Of a stretch of DNA of 64,000 bases, positions 34,456 to 44,899 are shown one piece after another. The stretch lies in assembly GCF_002261355.1 (NCBI RefSeq), contig NZ_NEVU01000002.1, forward strand, positions 868,001 to 932,000, read 5' to 3'. The translations under genes were made by a program, and so were the position numbers. Source of the DNA: Bordetella genomosp. 12. Its GTDB lineage: Bacteria > Pseudomonadota > Gammaproteobacteria > Burkholderiales > Burkholderiaceae_B. How positions within the stretch are numbered: the stretch's first letter is position 1; every line of letters starts with the position of its first letter. The notes below the pieces were generated by a model, which saw only the letters and a program-made list of their open reading frames with translations, did no database searches and was not told the origin of the DNA.

Positions 34456-37053
34456 TTAAGCGGCCTTTTGTTGCGGCTCCTCGCCGGCCAGCGCATCCAG
34501 CACGGCATGCTCGAACTGCATTTGCGTGCGGGGGCGTTCGAGCACCGAGCCGGAAATGACGAACACGTCCTCGACCCGGTCGCCCAGCGTCATGACCTTG
34601 GCCATGACGAGGTCCACGCCATGTTCGGCAAACACCTTGGCCAGCGCATAGAGCAGGCCGGGGCGGTCGGTGGCCGTGACCGACAAGCGCCAGGACTGGC
34701 TGCGCTCATCGGGGTGCAGTTCAGCCTGCGGCATGACCGGAAACACCCGCGACAGACGCGATTGCCGGTTGCGGTGGTAGCCGTGCGACCGCGCCAGCGG
34801 CACATCGCCGCGTGCCTGCCGCAAGCGGGCAGCCAGTTCGTGTTCGACCAGCGCGGCTTGAGCGCGCAAATCAGACAGGGGTTCCGTAGGCAGCACTATG
34901 AAACTGTCCAGTGCCCAGCCCTGGCGCGTCGTATGGATACGCGCGTCCTGGATGCTGAACGCCTTGCCATCGAAATAGCCACAGGTGTTCATGAAGAGAT
35001 CGGGTGTGTCACGGGTGTAGACCATGATCTGCAAACCCGCGCCTTCTTCGGTCGGGCGCACCTTGACCACGGCCTCTTCGGGCTGCACCTGGTAGTAGAG
35101 GTGGCGGGTGTGCCAGGCGATCTCGGATGCATCGTGGCGCAGGAAGTAGGCCACATCCAGTTGTTTCCAGAACGCCTCGCGCGCATCGTCGCGCAGGCCG
35201 GCCAGCCGCAGCAGCCGGGCCGCCTCTTCCTTGCGCGCGGCCAGCACGGTGTGCGCGTCCTGCGCGCCGCCCAGCGCCGTGAGCGTCAGGCGATAGAGGT
35301 CTTCGAGCAGCTTGCCTTTCCAGGCGTTCCAGACCTTGGGGCTGGTGCCGCGGATATCGGCCACCGTCAGCAGATAGAGCGCGCTCAGGTGGCGTTCGTC
35401 CTTGACCTGGCGGGCGAAGTCGTTGATGACTTCGGGGTCGGACAGGTCGCGCTTCTGGGCCACGGCCGACATGAGCAGGTGCTGGCGCACCAGGAACTCG
35501 ACCAGCTCGGCGTCTTCGGGCGAGAGCCCATGTTCGTGGGCGAAACGGCGCACATCACGCGCGCCCAGCTCGGAGTGATCGCCGCCGCGGCCTTTGGCGA
35601 TGTCGTGAAACAGGGCGGCCACGTAGAGCAGCCAGTGCCTATCCAGGCCCGCCATGACCTGGCTGGCGACGGGGTACTCCAGCGCATGCTCGGGCATGGT
35701 GAAGCGGCGCAGATTGCGGATGACGGCCAGCGTGTGCTGGTCGACCGTATAGACGTGAAACAGATCATGCTGCATCTGCCCGACGATGCGGCGAAACACC
35801 GGCAGATAGCGCGGCAGGATGTTCAGCATGGTCATGCGCCGCAGCTCGTGCACGATGCCGCGCGGCTGCTGGAGGATCTGCAGAAACAGCTTGCGGTTGA
35901 CCGGATTGCGGCGGAACTGCGCGTCGATGCGATGACGGGAGTGCCAGATGGCGCGCAGCGTGCGGGCCGACATGCCGGTCAGTTCGGGATGCTGCTGCAT
36001 GATGAGAAAGGCCCGCAGCATCAGGGTCGGATTGCGTTCGAAGCAATCCTCGCGAATGATGTCGAGCCGCTCGTGCAGATTGCGGAAATCTTCGTCGATC
36101 GCGCGGGCGTCGCTCTCCGGGCGCGGCAGCAGCCTTTCCTCGATGTTCTGCACCAGGATGGCATTGAGCTGCGTCACCAGGCGCGCTGCCCAGTAATAAC
36201 GCTGCATCAACAGTTCGCTGGCGCGGCGCGTCGCCGTCGAATTGATCCCGTAGATCTCGGCCAGCGCCGGTTGCAGATCGAAGAGCAGCCGGTCTTCCCG
36301 GCGCCCGGTGAGCAGATGCAGTTCGATGCGCAGGCGTTTGAATGCCTGCTCGGCGCGGCGCAGGTCGCGCGCCTCGGAGGCGGTCAGCAGCCCGGCCTGG
36401 GCCACGGCGCGCCAATTGCGGCCGAATCCGGCGGCGCGCGCCATCCACAGGATGACTTGCAGGTCGCGCAGCCCGCCTGGCGACTCTTTGCTGTTGGGCT
36501 CCAGTGCGTACGGCGTGTCTTGATAGCGCGCGTGGCGCTGCTGCATTTCGACGCGCTTGGCCTGGAAGAAGGCGCGGGCATCCAGGCGCGCGGCCATGGC
36601 GGCCTCGAACTGCTTCATGAGGTTGCGGCTGCCCGCCAGAAAGCGTGATTCCAGCAGGGCCGTCTCCACCGTGATGTCGGCGGCCGCCTCGGCTTCGCAA
36701 TCGGCCAGCGTGCGCACGCTATGCCCGGGCTCCAGGCCCAGATCCCACAGCGCCGCCACCAGGGTCTCGACGGCTTCGGCTGCCGCGCCCGTGGGCGCGT
36801 CAGGCAGCAGGATGAGCAGATCCACATCCGAGTGCGGATAAAGCTCGCCGCGGCCATAGCCGCCGACCGCGGCCAGCGTGGCGCCGGCCGGCAGGGGGCA
36901 AAGCTTGAGCAGTTCCCGTAGGGCCTGGTCGACGATGCGCCGCAACTCGCCAAGCAGGGTATCCGGACGGTGATGCTGCCGGAATTCGGCCACCGCCGCC
37001 GCTCGCGCGGCCTGCATGCGTTCCTTGATGGGGTGAAGATCAATCTGGGTCAT
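34456..37053 (-). CDS. glnD: Bifunctional uridylyltransferase/uridylyl-removing enzyme GlnD
   Basis: An 865-residue nitrogen sensor that uridylylates and deuridylylates PII. Domain order: nucleotidyltransferase with GGYGRGELYPHSDVD (64-78), GlnD linker, HD phosphohydrolase with HDIAKGRGGDHSELG (around 480), and two C-terminal ACT domains (about 700-860) that bind glutamine. All landmark residues expected for both activities are present. The direction is the same as map, which lies 24 bp upstream of it, so the two may share a promoter. Confidence 0.97.
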   Translation of the reverse strand: MTQIDLHPIKERMQAARAAAVAEFRQHHRPDTLLGELRRIVDQALRELLKLCPLPAGATLAAVGGYGRGELYPHSDVDLLILLPDAPTGAAAEAVETLVAALWDLGLEPGHSVRTLADCEAEAAADITVETALLESRFLAGSRNLMKQFEAAMAARLDARAFFQAKRVEMQQRHARYQDTPYALEPNSKESPGGLRDLQVILWMARAAGFGRNWRAVAQAGLLTASEARDLRRAEQAFKRLRIELHLLTGRREDRLLFDLQPALAEIYGINSTATRRASELLMQRYYWAARLVTQLNAILVQNIEERLLPRPESDARAIDEDFRNLHERLDIIREDCFERNPTLMLRAFLIMQQHPELTGMSARTLRAIWHSRHRIDAQFRRNPVNRKLFLQILQQPRGIVHELRRMTMLNILPRYLPVFRRIVGQMQHDLFHVYTVDQHTLAVIRNLRRFTMPEHALEYPVASQVMAGLDRHWLLYVAALFHDIAKGRGGDHSELGARDVRRFAHEHGLSPEDAELVEFLVRQHLLMSAVAQKRDLSDPEVINDFARQVKDERHLSALYLLTVADIRGTSPKVWNAWKGKLLEDLYRLTLTALGGAQDAHTVLAARKEEAARLLRLAGLRDDAREAFWKQLDVAYFLRHDASEIAWHTRHLYYQVQPEEAVVKVRPTEEGAGLQIMVYTRDTPDLFMNTCGYFDGKAFSIQDARIHTTRQGWALDSFIVLPTEPLSDLRAQAALVEHELAARLRQARGDVPLARSHGYHRNRQSRLSRVFPVMPQAELHPDERSQSWRLSVTATDRPGLLYALAKVFAEHGVDLVMAKVMTLGDRVEDVFVISGSVLERPRTQMQFEHAVLDALAGEEPQQKAA

Positions 37054-37077
37054 GCAGGGCCTGCGAGTGCCTGGGGG

Positions 37078-37899
37078 TCAGATGGCCGGGACGATAACCG
37101 TGTCCGGCACGAAAGCGGGAGGGCGGGGCATGTTCGGCGAGATGGTCAGCACTTCACAGCCGGTGTCGGTCACGCAAATGGCGTGCTCCCATTGGGCCGA
37201 GAGGCTGTGATCGCGCGTGACCACGGTCCAGCCATCGGCCAGTTGGCGGATCTCGCGCCGCCCGGCGTTGATCATGGGCTCGATGGTAAAGAGCATGCCG
37301 GTCTGCAGTTTGACGCCGGAGCCCGGCTTGCCATAATGCAGCACCTGCGGATCTTCGTGGAAGCGCTGGCCGATGCCGTGGCCGCAGAACTCGCGCACCA
37401 CCGAAAAGCCCTGGGCTTCGGCATATTTCTGGATGGCGTGGCCAACATCGCCCAGCGTGGCGCCATTGCGCACGGCGGAAATGCCCTTCCACATGCAATC
37501 GAAGGTGATTTCGGTCAGGCGGCGCGCCAGGATGCTGGGTTCGCCCACGTAGTACATGCGGCTCGTGTCACCAAACCAGCCATCCTTGATGATGGTGACG
37601 TCGATATTTAAAACGTCCCCATTTTTAAGCGCCTTGTCGCCCGGAATGCCGTGGCAGACCTGGTGATTGACCGACGTACAGATGGCGCCCGTGAAGGGCG
37701 GGTAGCCGGGTGGGGCATAGCCGACCGTGGCGGATTTCACCTTGAGTTCATCCGTCAGGTATTGGAGCGCCAGCTTGTCCAGTTCGCCCGTGGTCACGCC
37801 GGGTTTCACGTAGGGCGTCAGGAAGTCGAGAATCTTGGCGGCGTCCTGGCAGGCCGCGCGCATCTTGGCCAAATCGGCCGGGTCGGTAACTATGCCCAT
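37078..37899 (-). CDS. map: Methionine aminopeptidase type I
   Basis: A 273-residue enzyme that removes the N-terminal Met from nascent proteins. Metal ligands of the pita-bread fold are visible: NIDVTIIKDGWFGDTSRMY (two Asp), a His in GHGIGQRFHE, and Glu residues near GMLFTIEPMINAG and AICVTDTGCEVL. It is transcribed divergently from rpsB, the usual map/rpsB arrangement, and lies just before glnD. A good -10/-35 promoter is upstream. Confidence 0.97.
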   Translation of the reverse strand: MGIVTDPADLAKMRAACQDAAKILDFLTPYVKPGVTTGELDKLALQYLTDELKVKSATVGYAPPGYPPFTGAICTSVNHQVCHGIPGDKALKNGDVLNIDVTIIKDGWFGDTSRMYYVGEPSILARRLTEITFDCMWKGISAVRNGATLGDVGHAIQKYAEAQGFSVVREFCGHGIGQRFHEDPQVLHYGKPGSGVKLQTGMLFTIEPMINAGRREIRQLADGWTVVTRDHSLSAQWEHAICVTDTGCEVLTISPNMPRPPAFVPDTVIVPAI

Positions 37900-38622
37900 G
37901 TATCAGCTTGAGTATCGGCTTGGAAAAATAGTAGAATTATAGGCTTGCCTAGAAAACCGTGTCTAAACGGCATATCTAAACGAGCTTTGTTCGGGCTTTG
38001 GTTTGCCTTATCGGGTTGGTGCGATTACTGGATGTTGCCAGATTGGCCTGTCGTTGCGAAGGAACGGCGTTGGCGGGTCCGGTAGCTTTGATGGAAGCGC
38101 GTTGAGCTTGAAGTGGGGCCAGAGTGGGGCAGGGCTTGGCTTGGCGCCTGGGAGCGATCCTGGGGTGTCTAGCCTGTCGTTTTGGCAGTCTGCCGCAAGG
38201 CAGGCGGTAATTTAGGTCAAGTCGTAGTAAAACAGAAATCGGGCGCGATGGGTGCGGCGAAAGCTGCCTCATAAGGCTTTGATCACGTTTTTGAGCGGCG
38301 GTGCAGGCGCGGTGTGGGCGCCCGGTTTAAGTTTGGCGGACTGATGACAGTCCGGCGAAATGCCCCGGGACCTGATTCCAGGACGCCGGATTCCGCCGCC
38401 AACAAAACGGTTCGAGCTTGCCATGGCCATGCGCCATGCCGGTCGTCTGGGTTTGTCGTGTGCGTTTCGGGGTGTCCCGGATGTGGCATGATCGGCCGAC
38501 CCGTTTTCTGCAAACCATCCTGTCAGGCATTGGCGCCAGGCAGGAAATCGCGCGTCTAGCCACCCAGGGTGCCGGAGAAACCGGTGCAGGCCAGGCGCAA
38601 GACCCAACCCTCGGAGATAGTT
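37900..38622. other. Long non-coding region between map and rpsB
   Basis: About 720 bp with no convincing gene. The two open frames longer than 80 codons here (37976-38272 minus and 38314-38559 plus) show no family features, have Arg/Ala-rich low-quality composition and no clear ribosome-binding site. I find the map promoter and a direct repeat at the left end, and presumably the rpsB promoter and a leader RNA at the right end, but no -35/-10 pair for rpsB that I trust. No tRNA or rRNA was seen. Confidence 0.6.
37936..37965 (-). promoter_or_regulatory. Sigma-70 promoter of map
   Basis: On the minus strand TAGACA (37965-37960) and a perfect TATAAT (37941-37936) are 18 bp apart. The transcript would begin about 30 bp before the map ATG. 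Two direct copies of TCTAAACG (37962-37969 and 37975-37982), overlapping and upstream of the -35, may be a regulator site. Confidence 0.75.
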
Positions 38623-39372
38623 ATGTCCCTCATGCGCGAAATGCTCGAAGCCGGTGTCCACTTTGGCCACCAGACCCGTTACTGGAACCCGAAGATGGCT
38701 CCGTACATCTTCGGTCACCGCAACAAGATTCACATCATCAACCTGGAACAAACCGTCGGTAAGTTCCAGGACGCCACCAAGTTCGTCAAGCAAGTGGCTG
38801 CCCGTGGCGGCAACGTGCTGTTCGTCGGCACCAAGCGGGCCGCTCGCGAGCTGGTCGCCTCCGAAGCCCAACGTTGCGGCATGCCCTACGTTGATGCCCG
38901 CTGGCTGGGCGGCATGCTGACCAACTTCAAGACCGTCAAGAGCTCGATCAAGCGCTTGAAGGACATGGAAGTCATGGTCGCCGACGGCAGCGTCGAGCGC
39001 CTGACCAAGAAGGAAGGCCTGCTGTTCCAACGCGAACTGGACAAGCTGAACAAGTCGATCGGCGGCATCAAGGACATGAACGGTCTGCCCGACGCCCTGT
39101 TCGTGATTGACGTCGGCTACCACAAGATTGCCGTGGCCGAAGCCCGCACGCTGGGCATCCCGGTCGTGGCCGTGGTTGATACCAACCACTCGCCCGACGG
39201 TGTGGATTACATCATCCCCGGCAACGACGACTCGGCCCGCGCCATCGAACTGTATGCCAAGGGCATCGCCGACGCCGTGCTGGAAGGCCGCGAACAAAAC
39301 CTGAACGGTCTGGTCGAAGAGATCGCCGAAGGCCAGGAAGAGTTCGTCGAAGTGCAAGAAGGCCAGGCCTGA
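38623..39372 (+). CDS. rpsB: 30S ribosomal protein S2
   Basis: A 249-residue S2, start ATG 38623 after CGGAG. Family landmarks: [19 protein letters not shown] (8-26), [20 protein letters not shown] and [41 protein letters not shown] in the later half. It is the classic rpsB-tsf pair. Codon choice is strongly biased toward the abundant codons, as expected of ribosomal proteins. In other bacteria S2 represses its own leader; here only the long leader region is visible. Confidence 0.98.
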   Translation: MSLMREMLEAGVHFGHQTRYWNPKMAPYIFGHRNKIHIINLEQTVGKFQDATKFVKQVAARGGNVLFVGTKRAARELVASEAQRCGMPYVDARWLGGMLTNFKTVKSSIKRLKDMEVMVADGSVERLTKKEGLLFQRELDKLNKSIGGIKDMNGLPDALFVIDVGYHKIAVAEARTLGIPVVAVVDTNHSPDGVDYIIPGNDDSARAIELYAKGIADAVLEGREQNLNGLVEEIAEGQEEFVEVQEGQA

Positions 39373-39380
39373 TGCACGGT

Positions 39381-39405
39381 GCCGCCGGATGAAACATCCG
39401 GCGGC
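39381..39405 (+). other. Perfect 11-bp hairpin between rpsB and tsf
   Basis: GCCGCCGGATG (39381-39391) and CATCCGGCGGC (39395-39405) pair around a 3-nt loop 8 bp after the rpsB stop. No T-run follows. A partial terminator or processing site between S2 and EF-Ts would set their different amounts. Confidence 0.75.
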
Positions 39406-39475
39406 GATCATGCCGAGGCGGGCTCCCGCCTCAGGCCCGGTGCGATTGCCCGGGTGTCACAATGAATCAAACCAT

Positions 39476-39498
39476 ATGCCCCGGTTCTTCCGGGGCAT
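39476..39498 (+). other. Second hairpin in the tsf leader
   Basis: ATGCCCCGG (39476-39484) and CCGGGGCAT (39490-39498) form a perfect 9-bp stem with a 5-nt loop, 23 bp before the tsf ATG. The loop and neighbourhood are T-rich. It may affect tsf translation or mark the end of an attenuator. Confidence 0.65.
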
Positions 39499-39520
39499 GT
39501 CTTAGCGAATTGGAGCAAAC

Positions 39521-40399
39521 ATGGCTGAAATTACCGCCGCCCTGGTCAAGGAACTGCGCGAAAAGACCGATGCGCCCATGATGGAGTGCAAGAAGGCCCT
39601 GACGGAAGCCGAAGGCGATCTGGCTCGTGCCGAGGAAATCCTGCGCGTCAAGCTGGGCAACAAGGCCAGCAAGGCAGCTTCGCGCGTGACCGCCGAAGGC
39701 CTGATCGGCCTGTTCATCGCCGCTGATGGCAAGCAAGGCGCCGTCATCGAAGTGAACTGCGAAACCGACTTCGTGGCCAAGAACCCCGATTTCGTGGCCT
39801 TCGTCAACAAGCTGGCCGAGCTGGTCGCCACGCAAAACCCCGCCGACGTCGCTGCGCTGTCCGCGCTGCCCTTCGGTGAAGGCACCATCGAAACCACCCG
39901 TACCGCTCTGGTCGGCAAGATCGGCGAGAACATCTCCATCCGCCGCTTCCAGCGCATCGAAACCCCGGACGCGCTGGCCAGCTATGTGCATGGCGGCCGT
40001 ATCGGCGTGTTGGTCGAGTTCGCCGGTGCCGAAGAAGTGGGCAAGGATCTGGCCATGCACATCGCCGCCACCAAGCCCAAGGCCCTGAACGCCGACGGCG
40101 TGTCGGCCGACGATATCGCCACCGAGCGTTCGGTGGCCGAGCAGAAGGCTGCCGAATCCGGCAAGCCGGCTGACATCGTCGCCAAGATGGTTGAAGGCTC
40201 GGTGCAGAAGTTCTTGAAGGAAGTCACGCTGATGTCTCAGCCCTTCGTCAAGAACGACAAGCAATCGGTCGAGCAGATGCTCAAGGAAAAGGGCGCCTCG
40301 ATCAAGCAATTCGTTCTGTACGTCGTTGGTGAAGGCATCGAGAAGAAGACCACCGATTTTGCCGCCGAAGTCGCCGCAGCTGCCGCTGGCCGCGCCTGA
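39521..40399 (+). CDS. tsf: Elongation factor Ts
   Basis: A 292-residue EF-Ts, the guanine-nucleotide exchange factor for EF-Tu. The N-terminal [26 protein letters not shown] and the core [16 protein letters not shown] are characteristic. The full N-, core- and C-terminal domains are present; length matches the proteobacterial type. It follows rpsB with 148 bp that hold two hairpins, and is followed by pyrH 105 bp later. Confidence 0.98.
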   Translation: MAEITAALVKELREKTDAPMMECKKALTEAEGDLARAEEILRVKLGNKASKAASRVTAEGLIGLFIAADGKQGAVIEVNCETDFVAKNPDFVAFVNKLAELVATQNPADVAALSALPFGEGTIETTRTALVGKIGENISIRRFQRIETPDALASYVHGGRIGVLVEFAGAEEVGKDLAMHIAATKPKALNADGVSADDIATERSVAEQKAAESGKPADIVAKMVEGSVQKFLKEVTLMSQPFVKNDKQSVEQMLKEKGASIKQFVLYVVGEGIEKKTTDFAAEVAAAAAGRA

Positions 40400-40450
40400 A
40401 GCTTAAATTAGTGCCTAAGGGCCGGCGCATAGGGGCCAAATCCTCTGTGA

Positions 40451-41221
<771 letters not shown>

Positions 41222-41234
41222 CAAAGGAAAGACC

Positions 41235-41795
41235 ATGAGCCTCGCAGATATTCGTAAATCGGCCGAGAACAGGATGAGCAAGTCGCTCGATACGCTCAAG
41301 ACCAACCTGGCCAAGATCCGCACCGGCCGCGCTCACACGGGCATCCTGGATCACGTCCAGGTGGAGTACTACGGTTCGCCGGTGCCGGTGGGCCAGGTCG
41401 CCAACGTCAACCTGATCGATGCGCGCACGATCAGCGTGCAGCCCTACGAAAAGCACATGGGCGGCGCGATTGAAAAGGCCATCCGTGACTCCGACCTGGG
41501 TCTGAACCCGGTCTCCATGGGTGACACCATCCGCGTGCCCATGCCCGCGCTGACCGAAGAGCGTCGCCGCGATCTGACCAAGGTGGTGCGCGGCGAAGGC
41601 GAAGATGCCAAGGTGGCGATCCGCAATCTGCGCCGTGAAGCCAATGAAGGCCTCAAGAAGCTGGTCAAGGACAAGGAAATCTCCGAGGACGACGAGCGTC
41701 GCGCCCAGGATGAAGTCCAGAAACTGACCGACCGCGCCGTGGCCGACATCGACAAGATGGTCACGCAGAAAGAAGCGGAAATCATGACCGTCTGA
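41235..41795 (+). CDS. frr: Ribosome-recycling factor
   Basis: A 186-residue RRF that splits post-termination ribosomes with EF-G. The N-terminus [37 protein letters not shown] and C-terminal helix [19 protein letters not shown] fit the three-helix-bundle domain. AAGGAAAG precedes the ATG. It is 13 bp after pyrH and probably ends the rpsB-tsf-pyrH-frr transcript. Confidence 0.97.
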   Translation: MSLADIRKSAENRMSKSLDTLKTNLAKIRTGRAHTGILDHVQVEYYGSPVPVGQVANVNLIDARTISVQPYEKHMGGAIEKAIRDSDLGLNPVSMGDTIRVPMPALTEERRRDLTKVVRGEGEDAKVAIRNLRREANEGLKKLVKDKEISEDDERRAQDEVQKLTDRAVADIDKMVTQKEAEIMTV

Positions 41796-41798
41796 ACG

Positions 41799-41839
41799 AA
41801 AATCCGCCGCTTGCGCGCATTTGCGCTGGGGCGGTTTTT
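41799..41839 (+). terminator. Probable intrinsic terminator after frr
   Basis: AAAATCCGCC...GGCGGTTTTT: a 5-bp GC stem with an inner G/C-rich loop region (GCGC...GCGC can pair as a second stem) followed by five T. It starts 3 bp after the frr stop. uppS begins about 125 bp farther on. Confidence 0.55.
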
Positions 41840-41965
41840 CAAGGACGATGATGTTTTGCGCCGCCACCGCCGTGCCGCTGCCGGGTCCGGCAGAGGCAGG
41901 GGATAGGGGCGGCGCGGGTTTTTCAAGGCCTCGGTTGCCGCCGAGCGGCGCGAGGCAGACATTAC

Positions 41966-42724
41966 ATGGCAACAAGTTCCACCCAGGCGATTCCTGAAAC
42001 CGGCGCGATTCCCCAGCACGTTGCCATCATCATGGATGGCAACGGCCGCTGGGCCACGCGCCGCCACCTGCCGCGCACGGCCGGTCACGCCAAGGGCGTG
42101 CAAGCCGTTCGCCGCGTGGTCGAAGCCTGCGGGCGGCGCGGCGTGCGCTATCTCACGCTGTTTGCCTTCAGTTCCGAGAACTGGCGGCGTCCCGCCGATG
42201 AGGTCTCCCTGTTGATGCGCCTGTTCGTGCAGGCGCTCGAGCGCGAGGTCGACAAGCTCCAGGAGCAGGGCGTGCGCTTGCACGTCGTGGGCGACCTCTC
42301 GGCCTTTGAGCCGCGCCTGCAGGAGCTCATTCAGGCCGCCCAGGACCGCACCCGCGGCAACGATCGGCTGCATCTGTGTGTCGCCGCCAACTACGGCGGG
42401 CGCTGGGACATCCTGCAGGCCACGCGCGCCATGCTGCAGGCCGAGCCGGATCTGGCCGCGCGTCCGCAGGACATCGATGAAGTCCGTCTGTCGCAGTATC
42501 TGTCCATGGCGTGGGCCCCCGAACCTGATCTGTTCATCCGCACCGGTGGCGAGCAGCGCATCTCCAATTTTCTGATCTGGCAATTGGCCTATACCGAGCT
42601 GTTTTTCAGCGACGCCTATTGGCCGGATTTCGGCGCCGAACAACTCGATGCCGCCTTTGCCTGGTACGGCGGCCGGGAGCGCCGCTTCGGGCGCACGAGC
42701 GCGCAACTGGCGCCCGCGCGCTGA
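41966..42724 (+). CDS. uppS: Undecaprenyl diphosphate synthase
   Basis: UppS extends FPP with eight isoprenes to make the cell-wall lipid carrier. The 252-residue protein has the cis-prenyltransferase signature [14 protein letters not shown] with catalytic Asp24, [14 protein letters not shown], and [26 protein letters not shown] at 41966. It begins an operon continuing with cdsA, dxr, rseP. Confidence 0.97.
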   Translation: MATSSTQAIPETGAIPQHVAIIMDGNGRWATRRHLPRTAGHAKGVQAVRRVVEACGRRGVRYLTLFAFSSENWRRPADEVSLLMRLFVQALEREVDKLQEQGVRLHVVGDLSAFEPRLQELIQAAQDRTRGNDRLHLCVAANYGGRWDILQATRAMLQAEPDLAARPQDIDEVRLSQYLSMAWAPEPDLFIRTGGEQRISNFLIWQLAYTELFFSDAYWPDFGAEQLDAAFAWYGGRERRFGRTSAQLAPAR

Positions 42725-42754
42725 CACCTACTATTCCATCCTAGGAGACGGCTC

Positions 42755-43606
42755 ATGCTGGGTCAGCGTATTGTTACCGCCGTGGTGCTACTGGTCATCC
42801 TGGCCGCCACCCTGGCCAGTTCCAATCCCTGGTGGTTCATCGCCTTGCTGGCGCTGGGCGCGGCGTGCGCGGCCTGGGAGTGGCTGCGCCTGACCTTGCC
42901 GCCGGGGTCTGCGGTCATCGCCATCGGCGTGCCCGCGCTACTCTTTCTGGCCATGCTCTGGCTGGCCGATCTGTGGTTGCGCGGGCAGGGCGAGTCTGTC
43001 TACATCACGGCCTGGGTGGTCCGGGGGCTGATTCCCGCCGTGGCCCTGGTCTGGGTCGTGGGCGCGCCCGCCGTGGTCTACCAAGGCCGCGCCGATGCGG
43101 ATCCGGTGAGCCTGGGCTGGTCGGTCTTCGCGGTGTTTGCCGTGCTGGCCGCCTGGTCGGCCCTGGCATTGTTCTATCTGTTGCGCGGCCCGGTTTATGT
43201 GGTGTCTTTGCTGGCGCTCGTCTGGGTGGCCGACATCGCCGCTTACTTCGCCGGCCGGGCCTTCGGTAAACGCAAGCTCGCACCCAAGGTCAGCCCGGGC
43301 AAAACCGTGGCCGGCGCCGTGGCGGGCGTGGCCGGCGCGGTCATTTGGACCGTCGCCAGCGGATGCTATCCCGGCACCTTCGGGCATGACCTGCTGCGCC
43401 ATGGCCTGGCGCTGGCGATTCCCGCCGCGGCGCTGCTGGGCGTGTTGTCCATCGAGGGCGACCTGTTCGAATCGCTGCTCAAGCGCCGTGCCGGCCGCAA
43501 GGACTCCAGCAATCTGCTGCCCGGCCATGGCGGCGTCTACGACCGCATCGATGCCGTCCTGCCTGTGGCCCCCGTGGCCCTGCTCATGTCTGGAGTGTTG
43601 TTTTGA
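42755..43606 (+). CDS. cdsA: Phosphatidate cytidylyltransferase
   Basis: CdsA makes CDP-diacylglycerol for phospholipid synthesis. The 283-residue integral membrane protein has many TM helices and the family signature near 243-268: [18 protein letters not shown] followed by Val-Tyr-Asp-Arg. The ATG follows AGGAGA. Its stop overlaps the dxr start (TGATG). Confidence 0.96.
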   Translation: MLGQRIVTAVVLLVILAATLASSNPWWFIALLALGAACAAWEWLRLTLPPGSAVIAIGVPALLFLAMLWLADLWLRGQGESVYITAWVVRGLIPAVALVWVVGAPAVVYQGRADADPVSLGWSVFAVFAVLAAWSALALFYLLRGPVYVVSLLALVWVADIAAYFAGRAFGKRKLAPKVSPGKTVAGAVAGVAGAVIWTVASGCYPGTFGHDLLRHGLALAIPAAALLGVLSIEGDLFESLLKRRAGRKDSSNLLPGHGGVYDRIDAVLPVAPVALLMSGVLF

Positions 43607-44802
43607 TGGCTTTTCAACGCATCGCGGTGCTGGGATCGACGGGGTCGATCGGCGACAGCACGCTGGATGTCATTGCGCGCTATCCCGAGTATTTCGGCGT
43701 CTTTGCGCTGTCGGCATTCAGCCGCATGGACAAGCTCGCCGCCCAGGCGGCGGCGACCGGCGCGGCCGTCGTGGTGGTGCCCGACGAGGCCGCCGCCAGC
43801 CGCTTTCGGCAGGCCTGGCAGGGCAGGGCTGCCTTGCCGGAGATCCGGGTCGGCGCGCAGGCGCTGGCCGACACGGCCGCGGATGCGGCCTGCGACACCG
43901 TCATGGCCGCCATCGTCGGCGCGGCGGGTCTGCCCTCGGCGTTGGCCGCGGCGCAAGCGGGCAAACGGGTGCTGCTGGCCAATAAAGAAGCCCTGGTCGC
44001 CGCCGGCTCGCTTTTCATGGCGGCCATACGCGATTCCGGCGCCGAACTGCTGCCCATCGACAGCGAACACAACGCGATTTTCCAATGCATGCCGCAGCGC
44101 GACCGCGCCCAGGCGCCCTTGGCGCCGGCGCCCGGCGTGCGCAAGCTCATTCTCACGGCGTCCGGCGGGCCCTTCCGCCTGCGGGATCCCGCCGATCTGG
44201 CCGACATCACGCCCGATCAGGCCTGCGCGCATCCGAACTGGAGCATGGGCCGCAAGATTTCCGTCGACTCGGCCACCATGCTCAACAAGGGGCTGGAGGT
44301 CATCGAGGCGCATTGGCTCTTCGCCATGCCGGCCGACCGCATCGACGTGCTGATCCATCCGCAAAGCGTGGTGCATTCCATGGTCGAGTACGACGATGGT
44401 TCCGTGCTGGCGCAGATGGGGCAGCCCGATATGCGCACCCCGATCTCCTACGGTCTGGGGTTTCCGCGGCGCCTGGACGCCGGCGTCAGCCCACTGGATC
44501 TGGCCAAATGGGGCCGTCTGGAGTTCGAAACCCCCGATTTGCAGCGTTTCCCCTGCCTGGGCCTGGCCTACGCTGCCTTGCGCAGCGGGCAAGCGGCCTG
44601 TGTCGCGCTCAATGCCGCCAACGAGATTGCGGTAGCGGGTTTCCTGGAGGGGCGCCTGCCTTACACCTGGATCCCCCGCGTCATCGAGGCCGCGCTTGAG
44701 TGGCAGGCCGGACGTCCTTCTGTTACGCTTGACCGATTAACTGACGTACTAGACCTCGATGCGGAAATACGCACTTATGCGGGCAATCTGGGTCTGGCCT
44801 GA
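43606..44802 (+). CDS. dxr: 1-deoxy-D-xylulose 5-phosphate reductoisomerase
   Basis: Dxr is the second step of the MEP isoprenoid pathway, converting DXP to MEP with NADPH. The N-terminal Rossmann [13 protein letters not shown] is at 10-22; metal-binding DSEHNAIFQ and the flexible-loop region [19 protein letters not shown] are present. 398 residues, normal. An alternative in-frame TTG one codon upstream exists; ATG at 43606 overlaps the cdsA stop. It supplies precursor for the neighbouring UppS. Confidence 0.97.
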   Translation: MAFQRIAVLGSTGSIGDSTLDVIARYPEYFGVFALSAFSRMDKLAAQAAATGAAVVVVPDEAAASRFRQAWQGRAALPEIRVGAQALADTAADAACDTVMAAIVGAAGLPSALAAAQAGKRVLLANKEALVAAGSLFMAAIRDSGAELLPIDSEHNAIFQCMPQRDRAQAPLAPAPGVRKLILTASGGPFRLRDPADLADITPDQACAHPNWSMGRKISVDSATMLNKGLEVIEAHWLFAMPADRIDVLIHPQSVVHSMVEYDDGSVLAQMGQPDMRTPISYGLGFPRRLDAGVSPLDLAKWGRLEFETPDLQRFPCLGLAYAALRSGQAACVALNAANEIAVAGFLEGRLPYTWIPRVIEAALEWQAGRPSVTLDRLTDVLDLDAEIRTYAGNLGLA

Positions 44803-44899
44803 TTTTCCTTCCTGCAGGCGTTGCGCGGCAGGGCAGGGCGTTCAGGCGCGTCGACTCCCCGCCAGGCTCCATCACCTGGTTTCGTATGGGTCCGCCTAA

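Noticed and set aside
34456-36648. 737-codon plus-strand open frame opposite glnD
   Set aside because: Antisense to a protein with all GlnD landmarks; His/Gln/Arg-rich shadow composition.
37976-38272. 98-codon open frame on the minus strand in the map-rpsB gap
   Set aside because: Arg/Pro/Gln-rich, no ribosome-binding site, no recognisable motif; reads through likely promoter sequence.
38480-38500. CATGAT as the rpsB -10 box
   Set aside because: No -35 at acceptable spacing; too weak to list as a promoter.
38314-38559. 81-codon open frame on the plus strand upstream of rpsB
   Set aside because: Cys- and Arg-rich without a ribosome-binding site; overlaps alternative frames of similar quality.
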